A DNA stretch of 64,000 nt, taken from positions 74,419-138,418 of the forward strand of contig CAJNOI010000122.1 of NCBI GenBank assembly GCA_905250115.1, read 5' to 3'. The DNA is from Adineta steineri (taxonomy: Eukaryota > Rotifera > Eurotatoria > Adinetida > Adinetidae). The translations under genes and the position numbers were made by a program. Of this stretch, positions 33,343 through 47,300 are shown piece after piece. Within the stretch, counting starts at the first letter, position 1; each line of letters starts with the position of its first letter. The notes under the pieces were generated by a model. The model was given only the letters and a program-made list of their open reading frames with translations, made no database searches and was not told where the DNA came from.

Positions 33343-35153
33343 ATAGATGAATTCTCTATTATTTGCATATTACTTGTAAAGTATCTTTATTATGGTAGAA
33401 TATATTTTAAAATATAGAAATACTTTCGACATTTTGAGTAATAACTATTAGTTTGATTCATTTTTTCTTAGAACAAATGAATCATATATTTGTCTTTTCT
33501 TTATTGCGATGTCTGTATAAATTCAGTTATGTGATAGAGAACTTGTATTTAATGGTTCATTCGCACGATCCTGGGTTTTCTTAGTATTAATCTAATCTTT
33601 CAATATATCATTATTTTAATGATACTACTGACTAACATTTATTCATCGTTCGAAGTTTGTAATGTAGAATAAAAGAAAGAAATAATGTTATAAAAGAAAA
33701 AAGTACTAAAAAATAAATAATTAAATATCAAATATAACTGCGGAATTATTTTTAATTATCATTTTTCTATGTGCTCTTTTTTTATTCTGTAAAAATGTAG
33801 TTATTTTCTTGAAGTAGTAAAGCACTTTAAAATGATTACAAATTTTTCATAAAAATTGAATTTTAGTTTAGTCATGCATAGTAGAAAAATGATTCTTCGC
33901 AAAAAAATAAATTTTAATCTCTGATTCGAGGATGAATGCATCCAATATTGGGGACTAAGGAAATATATATCATCAAAACTTCAATTTCTTACTAATCGAT
34001 ATCACATTCATATTCTAAGTGATCTACTTTGATGACTCGACAAATTTCCAAATTATAGAAGCGTCTCCTGATAACTTAAGTTTGAATCAGTAAAATTATA
34101 GATAGTTTTATACACGAGATGAAACTGTTATGGTCTCAATGTAATTTACCAACAAGAATTAGAATATGATGTCGATCGCAAGACTAATCCAAATTTTTAC
34201 TCAATCCGATATTGAATATAATCTTTATTTGAACATTGATATAGATATCTATTTAAAATGAATTCTTTTGTACTTTTAATATTAAAAATAAAAACGTGGT
34301 ATAGCTAATTTGAATATAATCACTTTTTGCCATGATTTAAATTATTTCAAAATGATTTTTCTAATATTTAACTCGATGTTAGAGTATTTTACAGTACTTC
34401 TTTTGAAATTATTTACTAAAGTTTTTTTTTACTTCACTAATTACATAAGATATACATCCAATTTTTATCTCATACTCATAATACTTATGAAAATAATATT
34501 TTATAGGAAATGTAAAAACTGAAGTAATAAATACGTCATACCTTTTCCATTTCTTGTTTGTCTTTGAGTAGGCTCTCATAAAAAAAATAATTTTATTTCT
34601 ATTTGAGAGAATATATATATCAACTAGATAAAGACATCGTCGTAAGTAGTTACAGCACAAACAAACAAACGAATAGCAAGTAATTCTACTGTAAAGCAAG
34701 TTTCAGTTTTTTCTTTAGATTATTTATTATATGAAATCGATGGATAAGTATTTACATTTTTTTAAAGATTATTATCGAGGATATATTCAACAGCAAGTAT
34801 CAATGAAAATAAATGGAGTATTCAGTCTGAGTATAGCATCCAGTTCTATTTTTTTTCCCATTCAGCGTCTATGATATATAAAAAATAATTGCTTTATGAA
34901 TTATAGTACTTGTCTAATGCTTATGATCGATCAAGCAACGTTATACGAATAGTATAGCTCCTAAAAAAAACTATATTTTCTTGATATATCATCGAAGCTG
35001 CATCAGAATAAAAGGAACTGGGACCATTAGTCAGACTAGGCAGCACAGATATTATTTTTTATATTCTTCAGCGAACGAAAGGATCCAAGAAGTTGATGAG
35101 AATACGATGATAAACAATTCCATAAACGATCGTTCTGAGGTAGGATGAAAAAT

Positions 35154-35262
35154 CTTGAGGGTGTGGGTGTTAGAGTAAGATTAATTTTACACCCACATAT
35201 ACACCTCCACCTATATCCTCACCCACATCAACACTCACACCCATACCCACACACACCCAACC
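35154..35262. repeat. TGTGGG-type hairpin with a long CA-rich arm
   Basis: CTTGAGGGTGTGGGTGTTAG, a short spacer, then about 70 bases of CCCACA-type repeats on the other strand. It lies about 85 bases before the ATG of the NHL-polycystin gene. Confidence 0.65.
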
Positions 35263-35344
35263 TACCGACTGTTGTGAAGATATTTTGATTTTGTTCAAAA
35301 TCACTCTATTAATATGAAAGTGAATTATATTTTAGATATTCAAA

Positions 35345-38300
35345 ATGATACTTTTTGACTGTCTCAATGTTTGGTTGTTTATGCTGATTGTTAGACAAAT
35401 AACAGGTACGAATTCGATAAAATTATTTAACATCGCACTAAATTCAGCAGTTAGATTCTGAGTTTATGATGACGATTTCTATCCGTATTTGAGTCATAGT
35501 TCTATTATTTTTCACAGGTATTTCGTACAATCAACCAAAACTTTGTGCAAATGCAACGTGGAACCAGACCGCTACAACTTTCGCCACAAGCACCTTGGTC
35601 GGCACACATCCTCTGGGTATTTTCGTCGATACAAACAATACTGTCTATGTAGCTGATAATACGGATGACAGGATTCTAATATGGTTTAATGGAAGTACTA
35701 CACTTACTGGAAATATTTCAAGTGGTTTAAACACACCTAATCCTCTCTTCGTCACGGATAATGGTGATCTTTATGTTGGTAATGCCTACTCAAATTATCG
35801 AATTGACAAATGGGCATGGAATATGACAGGTAGTGTTCCAGCAATGTATACATGTTCACAATGCTATGGTATTTTTGTGGATATTAACAATATGCTTTAC
35901 TGCTCATTGTATTCTTATCATCAAGTTATCTACAAATCATTGAATCAAAATTTAAATGTTTGGAGTAATGTCGCGGGTGTAAGTGGTGCAGCTGGGTCAA
36001 CATCGACTACACTTAATGGTCCCGTGGGGATCTTTGTCGATATATACTTGAACTTGTATGTGGCTGATTTTGCAAACAATCGGATTCAAAAATTTGCATC
36101 AGGACAATTGAATGCAGTAACAATACCAACAGGAGCCATCACACTCTATCGTCCAACTGGAGTTATACTTGATGGTGATGGATATGTTTTTATTGTTGAC
36201 AATGGCAATAGTCGTATTATTGGTTCAGGACCTAACGGTTTTCGATGTGTAATGGCATGTTCCGGATCTGGTTCATCATCCAGTCAATTATCTTATCCAC
36301 AAAGTATTAATTTTGACAGTTACGGAAATATATTCGTCACTGATCAGTATAATAATAGAATTCAAAAAATTCTTTTATCATCAAACGTCTGTAGTAAGTA
36401 TAAGGATATATTATGATAAACGATTCTATTCATCCAAATAAAATTCCATTTTTTTAGATACAACCACAACAGCAACTACAGCTGCTGTTGGTATGTTATA
36501 TATATCTTTCTTTTTCTATATTGTAAAGAAACTATCTTTGTTTATAGCAACAACTATGACGAGCGTCATTCAAGCAACTACTACCTCAACACCTGTGTCT
36601 TTTTCAAACGGTAATGTGATGACTGAGGAAGGGTGTGGGGTGGATGTGGGTGTGGATGCAAGATAGAGAAAAGACACCCACACCAACACCATACCCTCAG
36701 ATAGTTATATAATTTGTACGTAACCAAATAAAAATAAAATTAATATTATTTTAGTTATATCATTCAATCAACCAAAATTTGGTGCCTATGCTACTTGGAA
36801 TAGTAATGGAATTACTTTTGCAACTAATAGCACAGTTGGCACAAGTCCATATGGAATATTCATAGACACTAACAATACGGTTTATGTAGCCAATCGGGCA
36901 AACAATCAAATTCAAGTATGGTTATCAGGAAGTAGTATACCTACAAGAAATATTACCAGTGGTATTACTTCTCCATATAGTATCTTTGCTACAATCATTG
37001 GTGATATTTATGTCGATAATGGATATACAAATAATCGAGTCGATAAGTGGGCATCAAACCGAAATATAAGTAATTCCGTAATGCAGGTTCAGGATGCATG
37101 CTATGATCTCTTTATCGATGTTAATAATACTCTTTACTGTTCATTGTATACTGAACATCAAGTTGCTATAAAATCATTGAATGGCAATTCAAGTATGTGG
37201 ATTGTTGCTGCTGGTACAGAATGTTCTGGATCAACTTCGAATACACTTAACAATCCTCGTGGAATTTTTGTTGATACAAATCTCAATTTATATGTTGCAG
37301 ATTGTGGAAACGATCGGGTGCAATTATTTCTATTTGGACAAGTAACAGCAATGACAGTAGCAGGAAGTACAGCTACTGGAACTATCTCACTTAATTGTCC
37401 TAGTGATGTTGCACTTGATGGTGATGGATATATTTTTATTGTAGACAGTGGTAATAATCGTATTATTGGTTCAGGACCTAATGGCTTTCGATGTATAATT
37501 GCATGTGCGTCTACCAGTGGTTCAGCATCCAATCAATTAAGTAATCCATCGACTTTTAGTTTTGATAGTTATGGAAATATATATGTTACGGATCAAAGTA
37601 ATAATCGAGTACAAAAGTTTATGTCAATACCAAATACTACTTATCGTAAGTATCTTATAGGGTAAAACATAATTTAACTATCGAGCTACATTTAATAAAG
37701 TTATTATTTCAGTTTATTGTCATAAATGTATAGTTTTTCCTTTACATTAGATTCAGGACTAGTACGATTTTCTATATCAGTAGTATGATCAGTTTTAACT
37801 TTAAGACCATATCATATCGAGTTGAGATGAGTCATACTCAATGTAAGCATTGCAAAAAAGTGAAACGCCTTGATAATATCAGCTAAGTCTTGTTTGAAAT
37901 GATTTCCCACATCATAACCGTCTCAAATATTTCTCATAGCTTTTAAGATGTTGATTTTAATCTAATATATTCTTTATTTATAGCTCTTTCTTTTAATCAA
38001 CCAAACTTTTGTCCATCTACAACTTGGTATACAGATGCTATTACGTTTGCTGATACCATTATAGCTAGTTCAAATATTTATGGTGTTTTTGTCAGTATTA
38101 ATAACACTGTTTACGTTGCCAATCAACTCAACAATGTAGTTTATGTGTTTATTGAAGGAAGTGTCATTCCTAACAAAAACATAACCGGTGGTTTAAATAG
38201 TCCACGTGCTGTCTATGCGACATTTTATGGTGATGTATACGTTGACAACGGTGCTAATAATGGTCAAATCAATAAATGGGGAATAAATGCCAATAGTAGT

Positions 38301-41300
38301 GTTAATGTTATGACAGTTAATAACGGTGTCGAAGGGTTTTTTATCGATATTAGTAATACTCTTTATTGTTCAATAAGTTGGAGTCATCAAGTTGTTAAAA
38401 AATGGTTAAACGATAATGGGACTACTTTTACTGTAGTAGCTGGTACAGGTTCTTCGGGTTCAGCTGCGAATCAGCTTAATTTACCTTCTGGACTCTTTGT
38501 TGATGTTCAATTTAATGTATATGTTACAGATTGCAAAAACAATAGAGTTCAATTTTTTCCATCAGGGCAAATAATTGGAATAACTAAAGTTGGCAATGGT
38601 GCAACAGGAACCATTACACTTAACTGTCCACATGCTATTACTTTTGATGCTAATAGTTATATGTTCCTTATTGACTCTAATAATAATCGAATTATAGGAT
38701 CAGGACCATATGGTTTTCGTTGTTTATTCGGTTGTACAACTAGTACTGGTTCTACAGCCAATCAATTAAATTCACCGCGAACTTTTGGTTTTGATAGTTA
38801 TGGAAATCTTTTTGTCTCTGATCAAGATAATAATCGAGTGCAGAAGTTCATTATAGCATCTAATTCATGCAGTAAGTTACTGTTGTTATTGTTTTCTTCT
38901 TTGAATATAATCAATCTATTTGTTTTAGGTTTGTCTTATAGTCAGCCAATATTTTGCTCAAGTGCATCATGGGCTGTAAATGCCGTAACTTTAGCTTCGA
39001 GTTCTATTGTTGGTTTATTACCTTATGGTATTTTTATTGATGGAATAAATACTGTGTATGTAGCTAATCGAGTTAATAACACTATTTTAACATGGCCTCA
39101 ATGGAGTACTGCATCGACAAGTAATACCTATAGTAATTTGAATAATCCATATAGTCTTTTTATGTCTATGACTGGTGATATTTATATTGATAATGGTTAT
39201 TTATATGGTCGAGTCGATAAATATACATTTAATACCTCAAATCGTGCTACTGTTATGAATGTTAATGGAAGTTGTTATGGTTTATTTATTGATATAAGTA
39301 ATAATCTTTATTGTTCACTTAAAAATCTTCATCAAGTTGTTAAACTTTTACTTAATAATGGTACAACTATTCCGACAATTGCAGCCGGTAATGGTTCTGC
39401 TGGATCACTATCAAAAATGCTTAATTCTCCTCAAGGAATCTATGTTGATAGTAATTTAAACTTATATATTGCAGATTGTGCTAACAATCGTATTCAATTT
39501 GTTCAAGCTGGTCAGTTAGATGGAGTGACAATCGTTGGTAATGGATCATCAGCAAATATTATACTCAACTACCCAACTGGAATTGTCCTTGATGCTAATG
39601 GTTATCTTTTTATTGTTGATAGTTATAATCATCGTATTGTTGGTTCAAGTTCTACTGGCTTTCGATGTATAGTGGGGTGTTCTGGAGGTGGTTCATCTGC
39701 GTCTAAATTGTCTTTTCCACAAAGTATGGCTTTTGATAGCTATGGAAATATATATGTTACTGATCGAAATAATAGTCGAGTGCAACAATTCACTCTTCAA
39801 ATCAGCAACTGCAGTAAGTTTGTTTGTATATAATGGAACAGTATGAACCGTGAAATAATTCATGTGTTGACTTTAAAAAAAGAAAACAGCATGAGACGGC
39901 ATCTTCCCTTGAGACTGATGATATGTTTACCTTTCGAAAATAGTTTTTTTTACATTCTCGGAATAATAAATCTGCATAAAGCTGTGCGTTTTGTTGATTT
40001 TACATATTTTAGTTACAAATTAAGAAACTATAACAGAATCCCGCAAATGAGAATTACATGATGGTTGAATCGTTTGATTTCATACTACTGTTCTTAGTAA
40101 AAGTTTTCTCTAATTTCATTGAATAAAATACAAATCTTTTATATTTCAGCAATGCCATCCACCACCACCAGCACTACTACGAGTAGTACTACTACAAGCG
40201 ACAGCAGTACTACCAGCACTACTACAACTACTACTACCAGTAGTACTACAACGAGCAGCACCACTACGACCACTACTACCAGCAGTGAAAGTACTACAAG
40301 CAGCAGTACTACTACCACGACTGCCAGCAGTACCTCAGCTAGTACTTCAAGTAGCACTGCAACGAGCAGTGACAGTATTACAAGTAGCACGACCACGACC
40401 ACCAGCAGTAGTACTTCAAGTAGCACTACCACAACCACCAGCAGTACCTCAAGTAGCACTACTACCACCACCACCACCAGTACCACTACGAGCAGTAGCA
40501 GTAGCAGTACCACAAGTAGTACTACCACTACCACTAGCAGTACCTCAAGTAGCACGACATCCGCAACAACTTCTCAAAGATTAAATATCAATGAAAGTAA
40601 TAATATGAATAATATAAAAAAATAAAGTTTATCGATTTTTCTTGTCTAAATTAGCTTGTTATTCACCGACGATTACATTAATTCCTGGACAATCATCTCT
40701 ATCATCTCCAATTTCATATCGACGTAGTCAAGATTTCTATACTATTTCAATGATTGAATTTAATTGTGATGGTTCACTTTCGACAACAAAAAAATGGACA
40801 GTAAAGAATTGTACTTCAACTAGTTGTTCGTTTGAAATTGTATTAAATGAAAAAGTTATGACAACATATAGTGAACTTTATATTCCAGCAAGAACTCTTG
40901 ATTATGGTGTTTATCAACTAACATTAACTGTGACAGTGATTGATTCACCGAATTTAAAATCATCATCTTCAGTTTATGTAAGAATAACTGCAACAGGTAT
41001 AACAGCAAATCTCGTTCAATTAGGAACATCTATGGTAACACGAGGTGATCAACAGGATCTTTTACTTGATCCTGGAACATTTTCAGTTGATCCTGACGAA
41101 GATACATTTGATGCAACTGTAAGTTATATCCATAGGGGGAATATATTTAAGTAATTTTATTTTTATTTTTAATCATATAGAAATGGACATATACGTATTA
41201 TTGTCGAATTTATGGTTTATATAATTTCCCAAATGTACAAGGAATATTATTATCAATTGATAATTCAACAGTTGATCCTTACAATCCATCATGTTTGTCA

Positions 41301-44300
41301 AATCGATCCGGTAAAATTATTAATGAATATCTAATTCAATCATTTTTATTATTTTTTAAAAAGGAAATGGAACAAAATTGATATTCGGAAATTCAACTTT
41401 ATCACCTAATTCATCTCTAACAATTCTCGGTGGTTCACTTCAATCAAATCAAATCTATCAATTTATGGTTTATATGGAAAATCGAAAGAATTCTTCTATT
41501 CAAGCAACAGGTTATGTACTTGTTACAATTGAAGTGACTTATCCACAACTGATTGCTGTTGGGTAAATTATTTGTGAATTTTTAATTGAATTATCCTAAT
41601 GACAAAATATTTATTTTAGTTGTGTAATATCAACAATGTGTGTTCCAAATCTTGAATTTCAACTTCTTAATCCAACAACACAAGTTGCTTTATTTACTAT
41701 TTGTATTGGGACTTGTACAAATCTTCAAAGTATTAAATGGAATATTTATCAAGGATCAGACAATTCAACATCTTCAAATTCTACTCAATGGACTTTATTT
41801 AATAATACGATTCTATATGAAAATATTTGGTTTTTTGGTAAAAATCTTGTTTTGTTAATTATTAGATATATTTATTGATTATTTTAGGTACAAATACAAG
41901 TAATTTCACAGCAACAGATCAATTATTTCTTAATAATTTTCAAATAAGTCTTTGGCGTTTTGAAGTTGTTTATACATTTCTATCCGCAATAAGTACAAGT
42001 GCATTGAATTTTATTATTAATCAACCACCTGCAAATGGTTCGTGCTCAATCAATCCTCTTAGTGGTACTATAACTACTTTATTCACTATTGAGTGTCCAA
42101 ATTGGTATGATGTCGATGGAATGCAAGATTATTCGTTATATAGTATGTTTTATTTTCACTACTAACTGACTTTTGTACTTCGTTATTTTAGCATGGACAA
42201 CAGACATATCACAACGAACAATAATTGCATTTTCATCAGAATATAATTTTCAAGTTCGATTACCAGCTGGTGATAATGAAACTTCATTACTCAATCTTGT
42301 TGTTCATGTTCGAGATCTTGTGGGTTCTGTTACACAAGTGAATATAACTTCTGTTAATATTATTGCAGATTTGGCAACAATTAATGATTTAATTAATAAA
42401 ATAATAAATTCATCAAATACAATAACAAATAATCCAATTGTTCGATTACTTTCAAGTGGAAATCAAAATGTTGTTGGACAAATGATCATTTCATTATCAC
42501 AAGAACTCAATCAAATGAATAGTGAAAATTTAGATAATGCTATATCGAGTAAATATCCATATTCAATTTATCAGAAATAATTAAGATAAATTTTGTTTTA
42601 GATGGAATACCAGCTGTAAACATTTCAGTATCACCATTAAGAAGTCAAAGATTACAACAAGTAATTGAATTTAATAAATTTTATTCGATTTACTTTCTAT
42701 ATAAAATAGATTTCAATACCAATGAATGAATCAGCTTTGATTGACTACAATATAGAATTAAATTCTCTATCAAATGTTCGAGATTATCTAGTACCATTTC
42801 TAACTAATCTTCTCATAACAACATCAAATAGTATTATATTGCAATCAACATCATTAGCTCAATTGACTCAAGCAACAAATCAATTAACACGGAATACTTT
42901 AGTAAAATTATAAAAAATATTTTTGTTGAAGATTTTTAAATAATTCTAGATGCTTGTATCAAATCGATGTTATGAATTATCTGCTGCTTTATATTCAATG
43001 TTTGAAAGAATATCATATGAAGATGCTCAATCAGCATCAAATCAACTTTTTCAATGTGCTTCAAATATTTTAAACGTAAAATATAGGAAATCAGTATTGT
43101 CACCTCTCTATGAAACTCTTGATGATTTTAGGGTGTGAATGGGCCATTACAAGGACGAACAGATGTACTTGATTTGGATTATTCTCGAGCAAATGCCATA
43201 TCTACTGATTATGATACTAATCTTGAATCTGAATGGTCAAATTTAAGTAAGATCTTTTAAATGTTTAATTATTATTGAATTTTGATTATTTAAAAGATTT
43301 ATTTTCTGATGGAAATGATTTTTCTATTGAAACAATCGAAAAAAATCGAAATATTTATTATCAAAAACAGTTAGCTAATCAAATCAATAGTCAAGTAACA
43401 CAAATGATATCATTATTAACTTCTTCATTAAATATTCATATAAATATCGGTCAAAAGTATCTAATGAATACATCCCAATCATTTGTATCATTAGAAACTA
43501 TATCAATTGAATCACTCAAAGATAGACTTGTGAAACAAGTTGAAAATGCTCAGTTTAATATTCCATTAGATTTTATTTTAAATACAACGTCTAATTCTTC
43601 AATTTCACTTCGAGTAATTTTCTGCACTTTGAATCATTTTTTATTAAATTATTTCTGTTTTATTCAGTCAAGAGTAGATCCACTTGCCTCATTTGGAAAT
43701 TTTCAAAATACAAATCTTTCAAGATCAATTTCACTTTCAATTATTGATCAAAATGGAAATGAGGTTTCTTTTGAAGCTCATCAAAATAATTCAATACAAT
43801 TGATTATTCCTCGTGATCCAAATGTATTAATTCCATCAATGTATTTGCAAAATGTTACATCGATAGATTCAACTATCAATAATTTATTATTTAATTATCA
43901 TTATATTAATATAACAAGTTCACTTCCGATTTCAGTTCACTTTGAAATTCATTCTTTAAATAGAAGTCTTGCTTATTTATTTATTTATAAATTTGATCAA
44001 ACACCACAATTAAATAGTTCAATTAATATTATTGATGGATGGGCAATTTTTTGTCCTTTCAGTATGTATTCTTTTCTTTCACAATCACCTAGATTTCTTT
44101 ACTGTAATTATAGATTTAACCAATGATGATACATATCGATATTTTATTGATAATCAACTAACACCTACTCATCAATCATTAATATTTGGAATAAGAGAAT
44201 TAAATTCAACAGAAATGAATAATTATTGTTTAAATAATTCTTCAATAAATACGTCTTTACCAATCACCAATGAACCATTTAATTTTGCGTCAAACTATGA

Positions 44301-47300
44301 ACTTCGTATATATACATCAGGTTGTTATTATCTTGATGAAAATAATCAATGGAAATCAGATGGATTAACAGTTGGCCCTTTGACAAATCTCTATGAAACG
44401 GAATGTCTTTCAACTCATTTAACGACATTTGCTGGTGGTTTTATTGTTTTACCTGCACCAATTAATTGGAGTTATGTTTTTGCAAATGCTGATTTTACGA
44501 AAAATAAAACAGTTTATTTAACAGTGATATTTACTTCAATAGTTTATATTATTTTAATGATTTATGCACGTTTTAAAGACAAGAAAGATTTTGAAAAAGT
44601 AAACTAAATCATTGTTTCATATATTTCATAAAATCAAAATTTGTGACTTATTTTAGTTGGGAGTAACACCATTGGCTGATAATAATAAATCTGATCATTA
44701 TTATTATCAAATTCTTGTTTTTACTGGTCAAAGAACAAATGCTGGAACAGATTCAAAAGTAATATAGTACAAAGAAAAAATTATTTTAATGAAACTTTTC
44801 TTTCTTTCTGCAAGGTTTATTTTGTTTTATCGGGTGATGATGATCAAACACAAATTCGATTATTTTCTGATCCTCATCGGAAAATTTTTCAACGTGGTGA
44901 CATTGATTCTTTTATTATTGCCGTCCCAAAGTAAAATTTTTTTTTCAAAGATTTTATTTAAAATGAATATATAGATCATTGGGTTTATTAAATTATATTC
45001 GTATCTGGCATGATAATTCAGGTGAAGGTTCTTCTGCATCATGGTATTTAAAATATATTATTGTTCGAGATTTACAAACGATGGATAAATCTTATTTTAT
45101 TTGTCAACAATGGTTTGCAGTTGAAAAAGATGATGGACGAGTAAGTCGTGTAATTGAAAACATACTATTCCTTATTTTTGTGTTCAATTTAGATTGAACG
45201 AACTTTACCAATTGCTAGTGAGACAGAAAAACAAAAATTTTCATATGTATTATCAAAAAAAGCTTATCATAGTATTTCCGATGGTCATTTATGGTTTTCA
45301 ATATTTTCTCGTCCACCATCGAATAAGTTTACACGTGTTCAACGATGTACTTGTTGTTTTGTTTTACTTTTTACTTCAATGTTAATTAATATAATGTATT
45401 ATGATTTATCAAATGAAGCGAAAGCATCAAGTAAAGCACATAGTGGTGCTTTATCAATTGGTCCTTTTTATATAGCACCACAACAGGTATATATTGATTT
45501 TTATAGCACAAAATTGAAAATTCCGGAGTTGTATATATTTAAGATTGGAATTGGTATAATGGTCGAATTATTTACATTAATTCCAAGTCTCTTAATTGTT
45601 CAATTCTTTCGGCGTATTCGACCTCATCAACAAGTTTCACGATTACGTGAAGCATTATATAAGATGAAACCATCTCAAAAAACGTTCGTATAAATTTCTA
45701 CATACATTTATCGGCACTCACATTCTTAATTATAGTAGTTCGGAAGATATCTCTGCAATTAAGAAAAAAAAATCTTCAATAACATTTCCTTGGTGGTGTT
45801 TATTTATTGCTTATGGTCTTTCAATGATAATTATTGCTGTTTCAACATTTTTCATCGTTGTTCGAGGAATTGAATTTGGTGATGTTAAAACTCAACAATG
45901 GTTAACATCTGTTCTTACTGGTTTTTTCTCATCGGTTATTCTTACTCAACCTATTAAAGTATATCTTCTAGTTTCTTTTAACCTATATTTTTAAAATATA
46001 TTTCATTGAAGATTATATGTCTGGCTATATTCTTTATATGTTTTTGTCCAAATTCAAATAATGAAAAAGAAACAAGTGAATATATCAATGAAGATGATGA
46101 TAAATTTAATTTATCTAATGATGAAGATTATCTTCATTCACCGGAGGTTTGTTTCCTTTTAGAATTTCATTGAAAAATAAATTTTCCATTTATAGTATCA
46201 ATCATTATTTTCTCCTCAATCTCGAAAAAGTATTAATCGTCTAAATGAAAATGAAATTGCTTATGCTCGTGATCAACGTTTAAAAGAAATTCAAATGTGG
46301 AAAATTATTCGAGAGTTCCTGATTAATTTGATATTTGCAATATTAATTTTTGTCATCACTTATTCAGATCGTGAACAACATAGTTTCTTCCAAGTCAATC
46401 ATTTACGAGCTTATTTTCTCAATCAAAGACAAACTACAGTTGATTATACTAAAGTTTGTTGTTCTTTTCTTGTATTGAAATAAATTTTGTTTTTTTTTCT
46501 AGATCAATACAATCGATGAATATTGGTATTGGTTAGAAAATAGTTTTGTTTCAAATATTCGTGCACAACCATGGTATAATGGAGATATTCCACAATATTT
46601 AAATGGATTTTTAAATGATAAATCTAATCGATTCATTGGTTGGGCAACCATGAGACAATTACGTGTTAAATCAGAATTATGTCCCGATCAACGTATTATT
46701 TCAATATGTGAAGATAGTTATACTTTTTCCAATGAAGAAACACAATTATTTGAACCAGGATGGACAACAAATGCAACGACCGAAGAATTCAGTCCATCAG
46801 TGATAAAAGCATTTAACTATACTACGAGTGATGAATTAGATACATATTCGTATATAGGTGAATTTGGAACATATAGCGGAGGTGGTTATGTCTATGAATT
46901 TCGCGGTCGTTTATCTGATATGAAAACAAATTTATCTACACTTCATCAATTAGATTGGATTGATGAGAAAACAAGAGCTGTTTTTATTCAACTAACATTA
47001 TATAATCCAAGTGTTCAATTATTAACTGCAGTTACTTTACTTGCTGAATTTTTACCAACAGGTGGTGTTTATACAACAGCTCGTTTCGAACCAATTAATT
47101 TCTACAGTAATTCACTCTTTATCTTTTATTTCAAAAGATCAATAAATTTTTGTTTTTTAAATTTAGCATTTACATCATTATTACAATTAGTTTGTACAAT
47201 TCTTTATATATTTTTTATTATTTATTTTATGATCATTGAAATTCGATTATTATTTGAATTAAGATTAAAATATTTTCATCAATTTTGGTCCATAATTCAA

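Larger units (their letters stand above)
33175..35344. other. Intergenic, no gene seen
   Basis: 2.2 kb of AT-rich DNA with hairpins at 33289-33342 and 35154-35262. Frames at 34310-34699 are hydrophobic runs from T-rich DNA without other support. The promoter of the large gene to the right should lie in the last few hundred bases. Confidence 0.5.

Noticed and set aside
40139..40555. Val/Leu-rich minus-strand frame of 138 codons
   Set aside because: Mirror of the Thr/Ser triplet repeat; it would look like a membrane protein by accident.
45487..45543. In-frame stretch VYIDFYSTKLKIPE as coding
   Set aside because: It is a 57-bp intron with GTATAT donor and TTTAAG acceptor; without it the two sides join as a normal polycystin membrane segment.
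41378..45693. Many short plus-strand frames as separate genes
   Set aside because: They are exons of the NHL-polycystin gene read through their short introns; the joined model keeps frame throughout.
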